Assembly (NCBI GenBank): GCA_022828595.1
Contig: JAKGHH010000008.1
Location: 28,078,378 to 28,142,377, forward strand
Direction: 5' to 3'
Source of the DNA: Nelumbo lutea
Lineage: Eukaryota; Streptophyta; Magnoliopsida; Proteales; Nelumbonaceae
DNA length: 64,000 bases
Shown here: positions 30,935 through 42,510 of the stretch, piece by piece
Position numbering within the stretch: the stretch's first letter is position 1
How the letters are laid out: the number at the start of each line of letters is the position of its first letter
Made by a program: the position numbers and the translations under genes
Notes under the pieces: generated by a model
Told to the model about the DNA's origin: nothing
Databases searched by the model: none
The model's input: only the letters and a program-made list of their open reading frames with translations

Positions 30935-31299
30935 GCCACGTGGCTAGTTATATTAAAAGGGGCCCACTAGGTATGACAATGCATACGTAGACTCGATGCA
31001 GATCTGTTGACTCTCGTGTCACTGCGAGTAAAGTCAAAAACTATTGCCAATGCCCAACCATGACTATGTTAGGCCCTATGACCATGTTAGGCCTGCTTGC
31101 GTTCCTATTGTCGATGGGCGCAACAAGAGTTGATTGCCAGTTTGCCCACGGTTGCTAAAAGAGACGTGTGGGCCCTATGACTATGTTAGGCCAAAATTGA
31201 AAATCCAAAAGTCGATTAACGGTATGGCCGTGGATAGGCATCTGTTGTAGGTACGAGGTCAAATCCAGCTTTGGAATTGGAATTTGCATGTCACGTGGC
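30935..31299. promoter_or_regulatory. Two CACGTGGC (G-box/ABRE) sites upstream of the minus-strand gene
   Basis: GCCACGTGGC, a perfect palindrome, lies at 30935-30944 and CACGTGGC at 31292-31299, each within a similar context (ACATGCCACGTGGCTA and GCATGTCACGTGGCTA), suggesting a local duplication. They are about 230 and 590 bp upstream of the presumed start. bZIP/bHLH binding is known for this motif; its use here is inference. Confidence 0.4.
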
Positions 31300-31455
31300 T
31301 ATTTAAGTTTAAAGAGCTATTAAGCATGAAGCACCGTAAACCTCAAATTTTCAATGACATCTGCTGGGACCAGGGAGAGAAAGATCTACTTCGGCAAAAT
31401 TCTAAATGCAAGATCATAGGTGTCATCACTCATTTAATATAGATAAGTATAAATC

Positions 31456-31764
31456 ATGGTTTTCGAAACCGCCGTTGATGGACGGTGGGACTGTTCGGCC
31501 TAGAAATCGTTCGAGCAATTATTTCTGTTTTACCTTAAATTATGGTTTTTGAACCGTCGTTGATGGACGGTTGGACTGTTCGGCCTAAAAATAGTTGAAT
31601 TGGGTGATGAAACCATCAACATGTTTAACGGCTTTTTGCTATTTTTAAAAATTTTAATTTATTTTATCAAAACAGGCCATTCATTTGGATCGGATAGTCA
31701 AATTGTTGATCCAAAAACTGGTGGCCAAAATGGTTCCGATTCCGAGTTATTTTTTAAAACATTG
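31456..31764. mobile_element. Mutator-type MITE, same family as 23605-24121
   Basis: It starts ATGGTTTTCGAAACC and ends TTTTAAAACATTG, flanked by 9-bp repeats GTATAAATC (31447-31455) and GTATAAACT (31765-31773), 7 of 9 matching. A block containing GTTGATGGACGGT and GGACTGTTCGGCCTA is tandemly duplicated (about 31466 and 31557). Confidence 0.6.
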
Positions 31765-31773
31765 GTATAAACT

Positions 31774-32198
31774 AGTTAGGGTCGGTGTTTATTTATAAGC
31801 AAATTTGAAAATGGAGCATTTTCAATTAAGTGGTGTTCATCTAATTTCAATTCGAGTATTATTTTTTGGGGTTTTGTCTACTTTATCCAATTACAATCTA
31901 AGTTGTGTTTTAGTGAGAGTGGTCAATTTCCTATTCTCTAGATAAAATTGTATTTTTTTGTATCTTAATGATTTTTTTTTGAAAAAGAATGTCTTAACTT
32001 TTATTGGATTATTATTATTATTATGTTATTTCTAGGTAAAATTATAAAGAAGCATCCTCTTAAAACAATTCTATAAATAAACCACCTTTGTGCTTTGACC
32101 CTAACAAAGGCCTTTCTTATAGCTTTGAAAAAAAAAAGTGTAAATACCTCATTTCCCATGGCTTTTCAGTAACAAAGACATTGAAGAGACCAAATCAT
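31774..32198. other. AT-rich intergenic sequence
   Basis: No gene or clear repeat ends seen. Confidence 0.45.
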
Positions 32199-32335
32199 CC
32201 CCCCACAACATCCCACAGCACATCCCCGCCATGTATTGAGAATATCTCTCGTTGATGACATTATCATTTCTGATATTATCATCGGAAGATGTTCCCAATA
32301 CACGGTGGGGATGTGCTGTGGGACGTTGTGGGGGG
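32199..32335. repeat. Fold-back element, copy 3 (strong hairpin)
   Basis: A 137-bp near-palindrome: the left arm CCCCCCACAACATCCCACAG (continuing CACATCCCCGCC) pairs with the right arm GGTGGGGATGTGCTGTGGGA (continuing CGTTGTGGGGGG). Inner parts TATTGAGAATATCTCT and AGATGTTCCCAATA pair less well. It would form an almost continuous 50-bp stem. Confidence 0.85.
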
Positions 32336-32782
32336 CTATTTTGAACTCGATAGTGAAGGTCTATCATTGTTAATGTATTACCATACATAGTTTAAAATTT
32401 CAACCTTACCCTTCACTAATTTATTTTTCAAAAAGTAATTCTAGCTCCTTACTCTTCTTGGACAAAATATAATACTTTAAAAAGCACGAATAGCCTCAGT
32501 AATATTTTTGGAATTTTTTTAGGACAAAATTTACCCTCCATACCTCATCATTAAATTCTATTAATTAAATCCATACATAATAAATCAATAATTCCAATAA
32601 CAAAAAAACATACTTTTAAAATCTACCTGGAAAAAATAGTGTTTTCATCTAGGCAGTGGTAAGAAATTAAACCATTTTGGGTGAAATGGGCCAATCCATG
32701 TTGTCACAATTAAATAATAAAACTAAAAAATAGATGAGATGCAAAAAAAATATATAAATTAAAAAAATGGGAGCATTATTAA

Positions 32783-33667
32783 TGATGTAACATTTTCTGG
32801 TCACGTATCATTTTTTGGCTAAGTACCTCGTCACCTTGTCTGCTCCCAAGTGGCCGATGACTCGGAGGCTGAAGTGGAGCTCCCTAGCGTAGCGCAACCT
32901 GGCTGCTCCTGAGCTGAAAGGGATTTGCTCATCTTTGTAGACGACGGGAATTGAGAGACCTGCATGAACTGAATCAGAGAACCCGGGAGTGTTTACCTGG
33001 CAAGGTCACTCCGATGGCTAAGTTAGCACTTAGTAGCGAGCTGAGAGTTGGGGTTACCATCCATTTTTCTCGCATCCTCCTATCGCCCCTGGGGGTGAGG
33101 TTTTTATATACTGGAGTCCTCGTGTGTTTAGTAGAGTAGTTCCTAGATTCCCACTGTGATGGAACCTACTTTCGTGTTAAGTGGGCATAAAGCCACCAAC
33201 TGGTATGGTTAACCATTTCCGCCTAAATCAAGGAGTGGGTGAGCTAATATAGTCATTACAAGTCACAATCCCGTAAAACGCAGGGTACAGTGGTGAGCTC
33301 CTCGAGGTTGTCATGCGGTGGCCAGTCTGGCTAGGAAGCGAGCTGTCTGTAAGGTGTCAGGCTGCATGATGGTGAGCTGCCTAGTGGCGAGCCGTCTGTA
33401 AGTGCTGCATGATGGCGAGTTGCTTGTAATTGTTGAGTTGTTTGGGTGGCGAGTTGTCTAAGTTGCCAGGATACATGATGGTGAGCTGCTTAGTGGCGAG
33501 CTGTCTGTAAGTGCTGCATGGTGGCGAGCTGCCTGTGAGGTGCTGGGCTGACCGGGTGTCGAACTGCCTGTAAGTGGCAAGCTGCCTGGTTTTCACGAGG
33601 TTGCACCTAATTGTCATGAGGTTCCAGGTGTCACAATGTCACTGGAAGGCCAAATCCGCCCTCATCA
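32783..33667 (-). repeat. 3' LTR of the non-coding element (885 bp)
   Basis: Shares TGATGTAAC, TTTCTGGTCAC, GTCTGCTCCCA, GCTGAAGTGGAG and TATATACTGGAGTCCTCGTG with 34912-35861. The left portion on + (33280-33600) has irregular repeats of GCGAGCTGCCTGTAAG. Confidence 0.85.
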
Positions 33668-34078
33668 TTTGCCCCCCACTCCCGAGCTGAAAATAACTCG
33701 GCAAAGGGAGTAGATTTCTCCTTTTGGCCCATAATTCGATGAGCTCATAAGCACTGATTCAGTTTCTTAGGCTCTAGGAGCGACTCGCAATCCATTCCTG
33801 GATTTTGCCCATGCCGAAGAGGCGATTGTGTCTTAAGTGGTGTCGAGGTCTCTGCTAGTTCGGTATTTTAACCCTTAGGCTCTGGGAGCGACTTGTAGTC
33901 CACTCTCCTTGACTTTGCCCATGCCGACGAGGTGGCTGGGTCATGTGCAGTATTGTAGTTCTTAGGCTTTGGGAGCGACTCGTAGTCCACTCCTGGACTT
34001 TTCCCATGCCGAAGAGGCGACTGGGTCTTAGCTCGCCCATGCAGAAGAGGCGACTGGGACTTATGAAGTGTCGAGCTG

Positions 34079-34530
34079 CCTGTGAGGTGCAGGGATGACT
34101 AGGTGTTGAGCTGCTTGTGAGGTGCAGGGATGACTAGGTGTTGAGCTGCTTGTGAGGTGCAGGGCTGACCAGGTGTTGAGCTGCCTGTGAGGTGTCGAGT
34201 TGACCAGGTGTCGAGCTGCCTGTGAGGTGTCGGGCTGATCAGGTGTTGAGCTGCCAGTGAGGTGTCGAGCTGCCTTTGAGGTGTCGGGCTGACCAGGTGT
34301 CGAGCTACCTGTGAGGTGCCGGGCTGACCAGGTGCCAAGTTGCCTGTGAGGTGTCGGGCTGCCTTTGAGGTGTCGGGCTAACCAAGTGTCGAGCTACCTG
34401 TGAGGTGTCGGGCTGACCAGGTGCCAAGCTGCCTGTGAGGTGTCGGGCTGACCAAGTGTCGAGCTGCCTGTGAGGTGTCGAGCTGACCAGGTGCCGAGCT
34501 CCCTATGAGGTGCCGGGCTTACCAGTTGTC
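34079..34530. repeat. Minisatellite, unit about 35 bp
   Basis: About a dozen copies of GTGAGGTGTCGGGCTGACCA followed by GGTGTCGAGCTGCCT, with substitutions and some part-units, in the interior of the non-coding LTR element. Short frames across it are repeat translations only. Confidence 0.9.
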
Positions 34531-34911
34531 GAGCTGACCCTTAGGCTATGGGAACGACTCGTAGTCCACTCCTTGATTTTGCCCATGCCGAAGAGGCGAC
34601 TAGGTCTTAAGCGATGAGGAAGTCTTTTATCAGTTTGTTAGTTCGCACCTGGGCCAGGCCGCTAGGTCGGCGCCCGTGCCAGGTCGCGCCAAGCCGGCTC
34701 ATGTGCCAGGCTGCTAGGCCGCCAAGCCGCACGCAGGCCGCCAAGCTGCGCGCAGGGTGCCTTAGAGCTATCATTGTGCTGCATTCGCCTCGTAATGCGA
34801 GAGCTTCAGTTTCTAAAAAGTGAGGATTTATCTTTATGGGAGAAGAGGACTTAGCTTTTTGTAGGATGAGAACTTAGCTTTTTGTAACGTGTTCCCACAG
34901 ACAACGCCAAT

Positions 34912-35861
34912 TGATGTAACTGTTTCTGGTCACATATCATTTTATTTTTTTGGTTAATTACATCGTCATCCTGTCTGCTCCCAGGTGGCTGATGACTCAA
35001 AGGCTGAAGTGGAGTTCCCTAGTGTAGTGCAACCCGGCTGCTCCCTTCAGGAGATGATTTTCTCATCTTTGTGGACAGTGGGAACTGGTTGCCTGCAAGA
35101 ACTGAATCAAAGAACCCAAGGTGGCTTACCCGGTGGGGACACTCTGATGGCTAAGTCAACATTTAAAAGTGAGCTGAAAATGATATTAGAGAATGAGAGA
35201 GCTAGAGAGTAGAGACCACACCTCATTTCCCTCTTTTTTTGCCTACCTTCACCCCTGGGGGTGAGGTCTTTATATACTGGAGTCCTCGTGGGTTTGGTGG
35301 AGCAGTTCTTGGATTCCTGCTATGATGTAACTTGCTTTCGTGTTAGGTGGGGATAAAGCCACCAACTGGTGAGGTTGCCCATTCCCGCTTGAATCGGGGA
35401 GTGGGTGAGCTAATATAGCCGTTACAATTCATAATCCTGTAAAATGCAGGGTACGGTGGTGAGCTCCTGGGAATTATCATGTAGAGGTCGAGCCGCCTAT
35501 GAAGTGTTGAGCTGTTTGGGTGGTGAGCTGCCTAGTGGCGAGTTGCTTGTAAGGTGTCAGGCTGCATGATGGCAAGCTGCCTAATGGCGAGCCGTCTGTA
35601 AGTGCTGCATTGTGGCGTGCTACCTATAAGTGCTGAGTAGTTTGGGTGGCAGGTTGTCTAAGTTTCCAGGCTAGATGATGGTGAGTTGCCTAGCGACGAG
35701 CTGTCTGTAAGTGCTTTATGGTGGCGAGATGCCTGTGAGGTGCCAGGCTGACCGGGTGCCTAGCTGCCTGTAAGTGGCAAGCTACCTGTGGAGAAATGCC
35801 TGGTTGTCACGAGGTTGCCAGGTGTCACAATGTCATTGGAGGGCTAAATCCGCCCTCAACA
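34912..35861 (-). repeat. 5' LTR of the non-coding element (950 bp)
   Basis: Begins on + with TGATGTAACTGTTTCTGG and ends CGCCCTCAACA. It carries the same internal GCGAGCTG repeats as its partner, with length differences. Confidence 0.85.
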
Positions 35862-37370
35862 ATTAACATTATATATTCGACATATTAAACAACAATAAGT
35901 ATGATAAATAAAAAATATTTTTACTAATGATGAAAATGGAAAGTAAAATTTAAAACCAATTAGAAATAAAACTATTTTCCCATTCTCTCTCATTAAATCT
36001 CATATTAAGGTATATTCTCTTATTAAATCCACAAAATTAATTTTAACATTGTAAACATAAATATTTTGAAAAAAAAAACTATTTTATTCCCTCCCAATGG
36101 TGGGTAAGCAATTCAACCATTTTGGGTCAGATGGGTTAATAAATAATGTCATAATTAAATAACAAAAAACAAATAGCCTCACTAATATTTTTGGAATTTT
36201 CTAAGGACAAAATTACCCTCCATATTTAACTTTATTGATAAAAATGAGGGCAAAAGGGTAATCAATTATTAATATTAAATCAGCTGAAAAGAGACAATCA
36301 TAACATATTCAATGCATTCAATTTCCTCTCATTAAATCCATCACTTAAGGTATAAATTTGTATTCACCTTCATTGAATCATATATTTGATGAATTTTTAT
36401 TTCTTCCCATCATTAAATTTTATTAATTAAATCCATACATAATAAATTAATAATTCCAATAACAAAAAAAATACTTTTAAAATCTACCTGAAAAAAAATT
36501 AGTGTTTTCATCTAGGCAGTGGTAAGAATTAAACCATTTCGGGTCAAAAGGGCCAGTCCATGTTGTCACAATTAAATAATAAAATTGAAAAATAGAAAAT
36601 ATGTAATATAGAAATTAAAAAATTGGAAACATTTTTAAAATTATATAAACAATAATAAGTATGGTAAATAAGATGTTTTTATTAATGATGGAAATGGAAT
36701 GTAAAATTTAAAACCAAATAGAAATAAAACTATTTTCCTATTCTCTCTCATTAAATATCATATTAAGGTATATTCTCTTATTAAATCCATTAAATTAATT
36801 TTAATATTTAAAAAATAAATATTTAAAAAATAACTATTTTCTTCCCTCCCAATGGTGGGTAAGTGATTTAACCATTTTGGGTCAAATGTGTTAATAAATA
36901 ATGTCATAATTAAATAACAAAAACAAAAATATATACATTATATAATACAAAAAATAAAAAGGAGGGGACATATATCTAATAATGCATATTCATTACACTA
37001 AACAAAAATGTGTATGAAATGCAAAAAGTAATTTTATTAATGATGAAAATGGAATGCCCAAGTTAAAATCAACATATAAATGAAATGATGTCTTAGTCAA
37101 ATAATAAAACTTCAAAAAATAGAAATATAAATAATAACAAAAATAAAAATAGAAAAAAAATTTGGGCACATATCTAATGTTATATATTCATAAAATTAAA
37201 TATTGGATACATCTCTAATAATATACATTCATTGTCAATGATGGAAATGTAATATAAAATTTAGTGTCAACTCAGAAATCAATTTATTTTCCCTTTTGAG
37301 TTGTGGATTAGTGGTTTGGGTCAAATTCATTAACCCCGATGATATGATAGTTAATCAAAAGAAAATAAAT

Positions 37371-38643
37371 TGATTTGGCCCTCCAGTGAAATTGTGAAAT
37401 TGTGACACCTGGCAACTCATGCAAACCAAGTGTAGCCTCTTGACAACTGGGCAACTCAGGAAGCTCGAGCAGCTCGGAAGAGCTTGCCATAGCTTGCCAC
37501 TTACAGACAGCTCGGCATGGCCCCCCACAAGCAGCTCGGTATAGCTCGGGGAGCTCGATATAGCTAGGGGCAGCTCGGCATAGGTAGCTCACCACAAGTA
37601 GTTGGCCACTCCGTAGGCAGCCTGGTGTCTTACGAAGAGCTCACAACTTAGGGGCAACTCGACACTTACAGGTAGCTCGGCATAGGCAGCTCACCACAGG
37701 CAGCCTGGCGTCTTACGAAGAGCTCGCCACTTAGGGGCAGCACGACACTTACAGGTAGCTCGGCATAGGTAGCTCGACACTTAGGGGCAGCTCGGTGTAT
37801 CACATGAAGATCTCCTGCCTGACAACCATACTTGACAGATCCGGAGGCTTGTGCCCACGTCTCTTGCTAAGTGGCGTCGTGCCTGCCAGTCCTGAGAGCT
37901 GTCCCTTGACTGGCAGAGCCGTACTCTACAGCAGCCACCTGCATCCGCCACCTCAGCTCTGGCAGTAACAGCTGCAACAGAGAGACAGAGGCGGTTACAC
38001 CTTACTTGACAGAGGCTGTTATGCCTGATTTGATAGGACACCACTATATAAGGACTCTGACCCCAAAAGACAAGGGGGAGAGAATGAAAAAATGGAGGTA
38101 ATCCTTGCTCTCTAGCTCTCTCATTTCTCTCCAAGCTCCCTATAATCAAAATGCTAACTTAGGCATCGGAGAGTCCCCGTCGGGGAAATACCCTCGGGTC
38201 CTCTGATTCAGTTCTCGTAGGTCTCTCAGCTCCTGCCGCCTTTAAAGGAGAGGAGATCACCTAATGTAGAGGGCAGTCAGGTTGCGCTACACCAGGGAGC
38301 TCGTCACCAAGTAGCTCTCCACCAGGGAGCTCGTCTCCAAGTAGCTCACCACTAGGGAGCTCGTCACCAGGTAGCTCTCCACCAAGGAGCTCGTCACCAG
38401 GTCGATCTCCACCAGGGAGCTCATCACCAGGTAGCTCTCCACCAGGGAGGGAGCTCGTCACCAGGTAGCTCACCACCAGGGAGTTCGCCACCAAGTAGCT
38501 CATCACCAGGCAGTTCGCCACCAGGGAGCTCCATCATCCTTTGAGTCACAGGCCACCTGGGAGTAGGTCAAATGACGAGGTACTTAGCCAAAAAATTGGT
38601 ACATCACAAAAAAATTGGTATGTGACCAGAAACGATTACATCA
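37371..38643 (+). mobile_element. Solo LTR of the same family, opposite orientation
   Basis: It begins near TGATTTGGCCCTCCAGTG (compare the family start after TGTTGAGGGCGG), passes GTGACACCTGGCAAC and ACTATATAAGGACTC, and ends GACCAGAAACGATTACATCA. It contains two private repeat fields: AGGTAGCTCGGCATAG-like (37600-37800) and CACCAGGGAGCTCGTCACCA-like (38290-38535). No second LTR, PBS or PPT adjoins, and no clear 5-bp duplication is seen. It is probably left after LTR-LTR recombination. Confidence 0.65.
38290..38535. repeat. Minisatellite in the solo LTR
   Basis: About 15 copies of a unit such as CACCAGGGAGCTCGT or CACCAAGTAGCT, about 17-18 bp, in tandem. Confidence 0.85.
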
Positions 38644-39109
38644 ATAAGTAAAAATTATTTATATAATATAGATGATATATAATTTAAAACAAATCCGAAA
38701 GTAAAGCTATTTTCTTTTCCAGATGGTGGATCAATGATCCAACTTTTCAAATAAACTCATAATGTCATAATTGAATAATAAACATTTAAAAAAGGATACA
38801 ACAAAAACAATGAAAAAGTAAAAAATTCTATTGCATTTGGGAACATTTATAATGTTATATATTCATCATAAAAAATAAAAATAAATTGTTAAAATAAAAA
38901 TTATTTTTATTTATGGAAAAATGGAATACAAAATATAATAATAATAATAATAATAATTGTTATTGTAAAATTAAAGTTTCCACATGCAATGCACGTGCTC
39001 ATTTACTACAAGCATTTCAATTTATTTTTAATCATATTGTTACTTTTATTAATTTTCAATTTTTATCTTAATTATGATATATCTAAAATTTAAGTAATTA
39101 ATGAAAAAA

Positions 39110-39145
39110 AATTCTAGCATGCAAAGCACGTGCTGCATTACTAGT
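39110..39145 (+). other. Helitron-like 3' terminus
   Basis: The palindrome AGCACGTGCT (39125-39134) is followed, six bases later, by CTAG and T (39141-39145). A short hairpin just before CTRR inserted at A^T is the usual Helitron 3' end. A second hairpin-like GCAATGCACGTGC lies at about 38985. I could not find the matching 5' end. Confidence 0.4.
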
Positions 39146-40199
39146 AAGGTAAAAAGGCTGAAGTGAAGTGAAATTAATGCATTACATCAACATTTTTTAT
39201 TTGGAATGCTGACGAAGGAAGGTAATTGCAACTTTTTACAAAACAATAAGGGAGGTTTTATTAAGGTCAAAACACTAGGGAGTTTCATAGGATTCTTTGA
39301 AAACCCAAGGAGGTTTTTATAATTTTCTTTATTTTTAAATGAAATTTAAATTAATTTTAAAATAACTAAACTATATTTAAAATTACTATTTTTGTTAATT
39401 TTATAATTTGTAAAAATTGAATTTATTTAAGTATATTGAGCTTTTATTAAATTTAAATTCCTTATGAAATTTATATAAATTTTTATTTTTCAATGGAACA
39501 TAAGTTGGTTTTAAATTAATAAAATTTAATTATAAAACTAATAGTTGTTTGATAATTTTGTATTAGTTTTATATTGATTTTAAATTGATATTAGTTTTTG
39601 ATTAATCTTATTCCTTTTATTATATTAATAAAAATTGTTTTTTTCAAAAACAATAATTAATAATTATTTTTATTTTATTTAAGTAACTTACTAAATTATT
39701 TTTTTATGGCTGATTAATTTTTATTATTTTCAAATGGAATATAAATGGATTATAATTTTGAATGGAAGTAGATTATTTAGCACAATAATATATCATTGAA
39801 TATTTCAATTTCAATATAATTAATCTTTACTAATAATTTTAGTTTAATGAAAATATATCTAATATATATATATATATATATATATAATTAAGTTGAAATG
39901 AATATATATAAATAAAGTCAATATATTTTATGCAATTTAATGGAGTAGTGTTGATGAGAGAGAATTAATGGCATGAGTTATTGAAGGAGAGAGTTAATAA
40001 CATAATTAATGAAGAGAGATTATTAAAAGAGTTAATGAGAGAGAGACAGAGAGAGTTAATGGTATATATATTAATGAGGAGTGTTAAAAGTCTTAAAAGT
40101 GATTGGTCACTTGAACTATTTTGTTCAATTTTAAAATTAGAAAATTCAAAAATGACAATAAAAGATAGGTGCCTTTTAGAAGAAGCTAGAAAAAAAGAT
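39146..40199. other. AT-rich sequence, no gene seen
   Basis: Long AT-rich stretch with an (AT)n run at about 39862-39886 and GAGAGAGTTAATGA-like repeats at 39950-40070. Short frames here are low-complexity. Confidence 0.5.
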
Positions 40200-40274
40200 A
40201 AGTGACTTTGAGAAAAAGCCACAAAGAAGAAAAGTTCCACCTTGGAACATTTCTTTTTAATATATAGGTATAGA
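40200..40274 (-). other. Helitron-like 5' terminus on the minus strand
   Basis: On the minus strand, after an A, the sequence starts TCTATACCTATATATTAAAA. Many plant Helitrons start TC followed by a TATATTAA-rich stretch. The corresponding 3' end to the left was not found, so this may be a truncated element. Confidence 0.4.
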
Positions 40275-40454
40275 TTGATTTATATCACATTATTGTCTCT
40301 ACTCTCTAGCGATTTTGAACTATGGATAAAATGTGTGGATCGGAATAGTATGCACCCAAAGTGGTATTCTAATTAAAGGTGTGGTATAGACCAATTCATA
40401 CCAAGTGTTCATTTCATACATCTTACATGCGACTAAAATCACTACTGCATTTAT

Positions 40455-40828
40455 GGGTGTTTAAATTTGGTTATCAAACTGAAACTGAATTAACCAAAAA
40501 AAGAACATATATTTATATTTTAATTATAAATATTAATATTAACATTAACATTAACATTAATATATGTATATATATATATTAATATTATTATTTATAATAA
40601 TAATATATAATATATAATGTATTTATGTTGATATATTTTAATAATTATTATTAATATAAATATAAAATAAATTTATATTTTAACTAACCAAATTAATCGA
40701 TTTAAAACAAACTGAACCGATTTGAATTTGGTTCGCTTTGGTTTATAAAAATGGCTTAACCAAAATGCCAATTAGGTTTTGTTTCTAAACCAAACCAAAC
40801 CAAACTGACCGAATGAACACCCCTACCT
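40455..40828. mobile_element. Probable MITE (GGGTGTT...AACACCC ends)
   Basis: Left end TGGGTGTTTAAATTTGGTT and right end GACCGAATGAACACCCC are approximate inverted complements, with internal AACCAAA/TTTGGTT repeats around a very AT-rich core. The target duplication is unclear. Confidence 0.45.
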
Positions 40829-42013
40829 ACATTTTATGCAAATACGTATATTTCCCTGTCCCTTAGTAGTTTCTATATTAACCATGTTGTAGACTTCGCT
40901 AGTCTTTCTCTTGCCACTCCTAGCATTGACACTAGCAGGGGTGGCTTCATCAGCAACAGTACCACTATACCCATATCAATGCTTTCGTATTGTGACTAGA
41001 CATCATTGAAACCGAAAGTACAGAGAAAGGGATTTTTAGAAGAACTAACCATTAAAAAAATAAAATATTAAAATCCTAAAAAAATGAATATGAATTGTCA
41101 CTTACCTAGTCCGCTACTCTGTATCCCAACTTGATTTCAACATATGAAGCTTCTAAGCCTCTCAAATTGCTAACTTGATACACTTGAGCAAACCTTCTTC
41201 TTGTTAAAACTTGAATAAAATTGAAAATTAGGGATTAGGGAGCAAGGAGCTAAAAGACTATAAGATAGAGCATGAGAGTGTATGAGAAAGTATGTGAGAG
41301 TGTGTGAGTATATGGGAATATGAGAATTGGTGATGAAAATAAAGGAGGGTAAGTGTATTTATAGGAGTTGAAAATAATTTAATTAACCAAAATAACCTTA
41401 AAACCTTTTTCTTTTATAGATATTAAGAGGGGTATTTTTGGTTTTTCATAAAGTTAACTATCACTTTACTTAGATGTGCCCAAACTATCTATTACATAGT
41501 TGTTGGGAAGCATTTCAGTCATTTTCTGCCCCCCAGAGCCAAAATAGACAAATACCCCCAAAACTAGTTGTTTATAATTGTTAGGGGTATTTCTATAGCC
41601 CCTCTCCTCAAAAAAAAAAAAGTGAAAATAGACATTAGAAACCTTCAATGGCTATAATAAATCGGGCAGACCAATATGGTCTGTCGCATTCTAGTTTTGT
41701 GCCATGTCATGGCAAGTTGTGTTGTGCTAACATGACCTACTTTTTTATATCATGTTGATCTACAAGCCTCAATACCCAAGCCTGACGTGGCACAAGGGTA
41801 TGGGTCGAGTTTAGCATGATTTGAGGCTACAATGACTAGTTCATGTCAAACCCAGCCCGTGTCGCGTCGGCTAGACCAATTTACAACACTATTCTCAGGG
41901 TATAGTCCGATCAAGATGCATCCCCTCGATTAAGAGAATACCTCATTTGTCACCATGTGAAGTCTCTATTGTTACCAAGTCATGCTTTTTATACTAAGGA
42001 ATGTCAGTGCCAC
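40829..42013. other. Intergenic, no gene seen
   Basis: No supported frame. Positions 41230-41340 have GAGAGTGTGTGAGTATATGAG-like low-complexity sequence. Confidence 0.45.
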
Positions 42014-42016
42014 TAA

Positions 42017-42510
42017 GGGTGTTCACAATCAGGTTTGATGCGGTTTAGAGAAGAAATTAGACCAAATCAGTAAATTATGATTTAAGAAATTCCCCAACCA
42101 AACCAAAGTGTTTTTTTTTTTTTTTTTACAGTTTGGTGCAGTTTCTAATATAATTTCGGGAACTTTGGACCATTTTCTTATTCTATTGGGATTATCCCAA
42201 TTGGAAAGCCCAAATAGCTTCCCTAAAAAATTAAACTTAAAACTTTTATTTTATAAAATAAAATAGTTTATTATATATTTATAATTTTATACATTTGGTT
42301 TAGATATGTTATATTATATATATAATATTTATACATCATTTACATATATAATTTCGGTTTACAATTTATGGTTTGGTTTATAAACCAAATCAAAACATGC
42401 AAACCACAATTTAGCAAAATATGAAACCAAACCAAACCATTTTTCATGTGTAGACCAAACCAAATTGGTTCAACTTGGTTTTACGGTTTGAACCAACAAA
42501 TGAACACCCC
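42017..42510. mobile_element. Tourist-like MITE (TAA target)
   Basis: It starts GGGTGTTCACAATC and ends AATGAACACCCC, flanked by TAA on both sides (42014-42016, 42511-42513). Sub-terminal TTTGGTTTG/CAAACCAAA words are inverted. Non-coding. Confidence 0.55.

Larger units (their letters stand above)
32783..35861 (-). mobile_element. Non-coding LTR retrotransposon (gypsy-type PBS), non-autonomous
   Basis: Two direct LTRs, 32783-33667 and 34912-35861, surround a 1,244-bp interior. On the minus strand the LTR starts TGTTGAGGGCGG (TGATGAGG in the other copy) and ends TTACATCA. The PBS TGGCGTTGTCTGTGGGAA (34892-34909) lies 2 bp inside the right LTR. The PPT-like GGGAGTGGGGGGCAAA (33668-33683) directly precedes the left LTR. 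An exact 5-bp duplication ATTAA flanks it (32778-32782, 35862-35866). The interior has no gag or pol, only a minisatellite, so it must depend on another element's enzymes (LARD/TRIM-like class). Confidence 0.85.
32480..39145. repeat. AT-rich tandem array, units about 600-760 bp, interrupted by LTR insertions
   Basis: The same ordered words recur: AATAGCCTCA.TAATATTTTTGG (about 32488, 36174), TTTTCATCTAGGCAGTGGTAAG (32642, 36504), CAATGGTGGGTAAG (36096, 36849), TAATGTCATAATTAAATAAC (36146, 36899), with further decayed copies to about 38800. An LTR element (32783-35861) and a solo LTR (37371-38643) sit inside. The array ends with a Helitron-like terminus at 39145. It has no coding capacity. Confidence 0.7.

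Noticed and set aside
34099..34338. Repeat protein frame (LDTWSTRHLTG-like)
   Set aside because: The frame only reflects the 35-bp minisatellite; unit length and frame are not kept together through the array.
34079..34530. CRISPR-like array
   Set aside because: Units are contiguous with no unique spacers, in a plant LTR element; this is a minisatellite.
38261..38521. Frame with GELPGDELPG repeats
   Set aside because: Translation of an 17-18-bp minisatellite in a solo LTR; no start context or family.
39981..40205. 74-codon frame on +
   Set aside because: Composed of AGAGAGTTAATGA-like low-complexity sequence next to a Helitron-like end; no domain.
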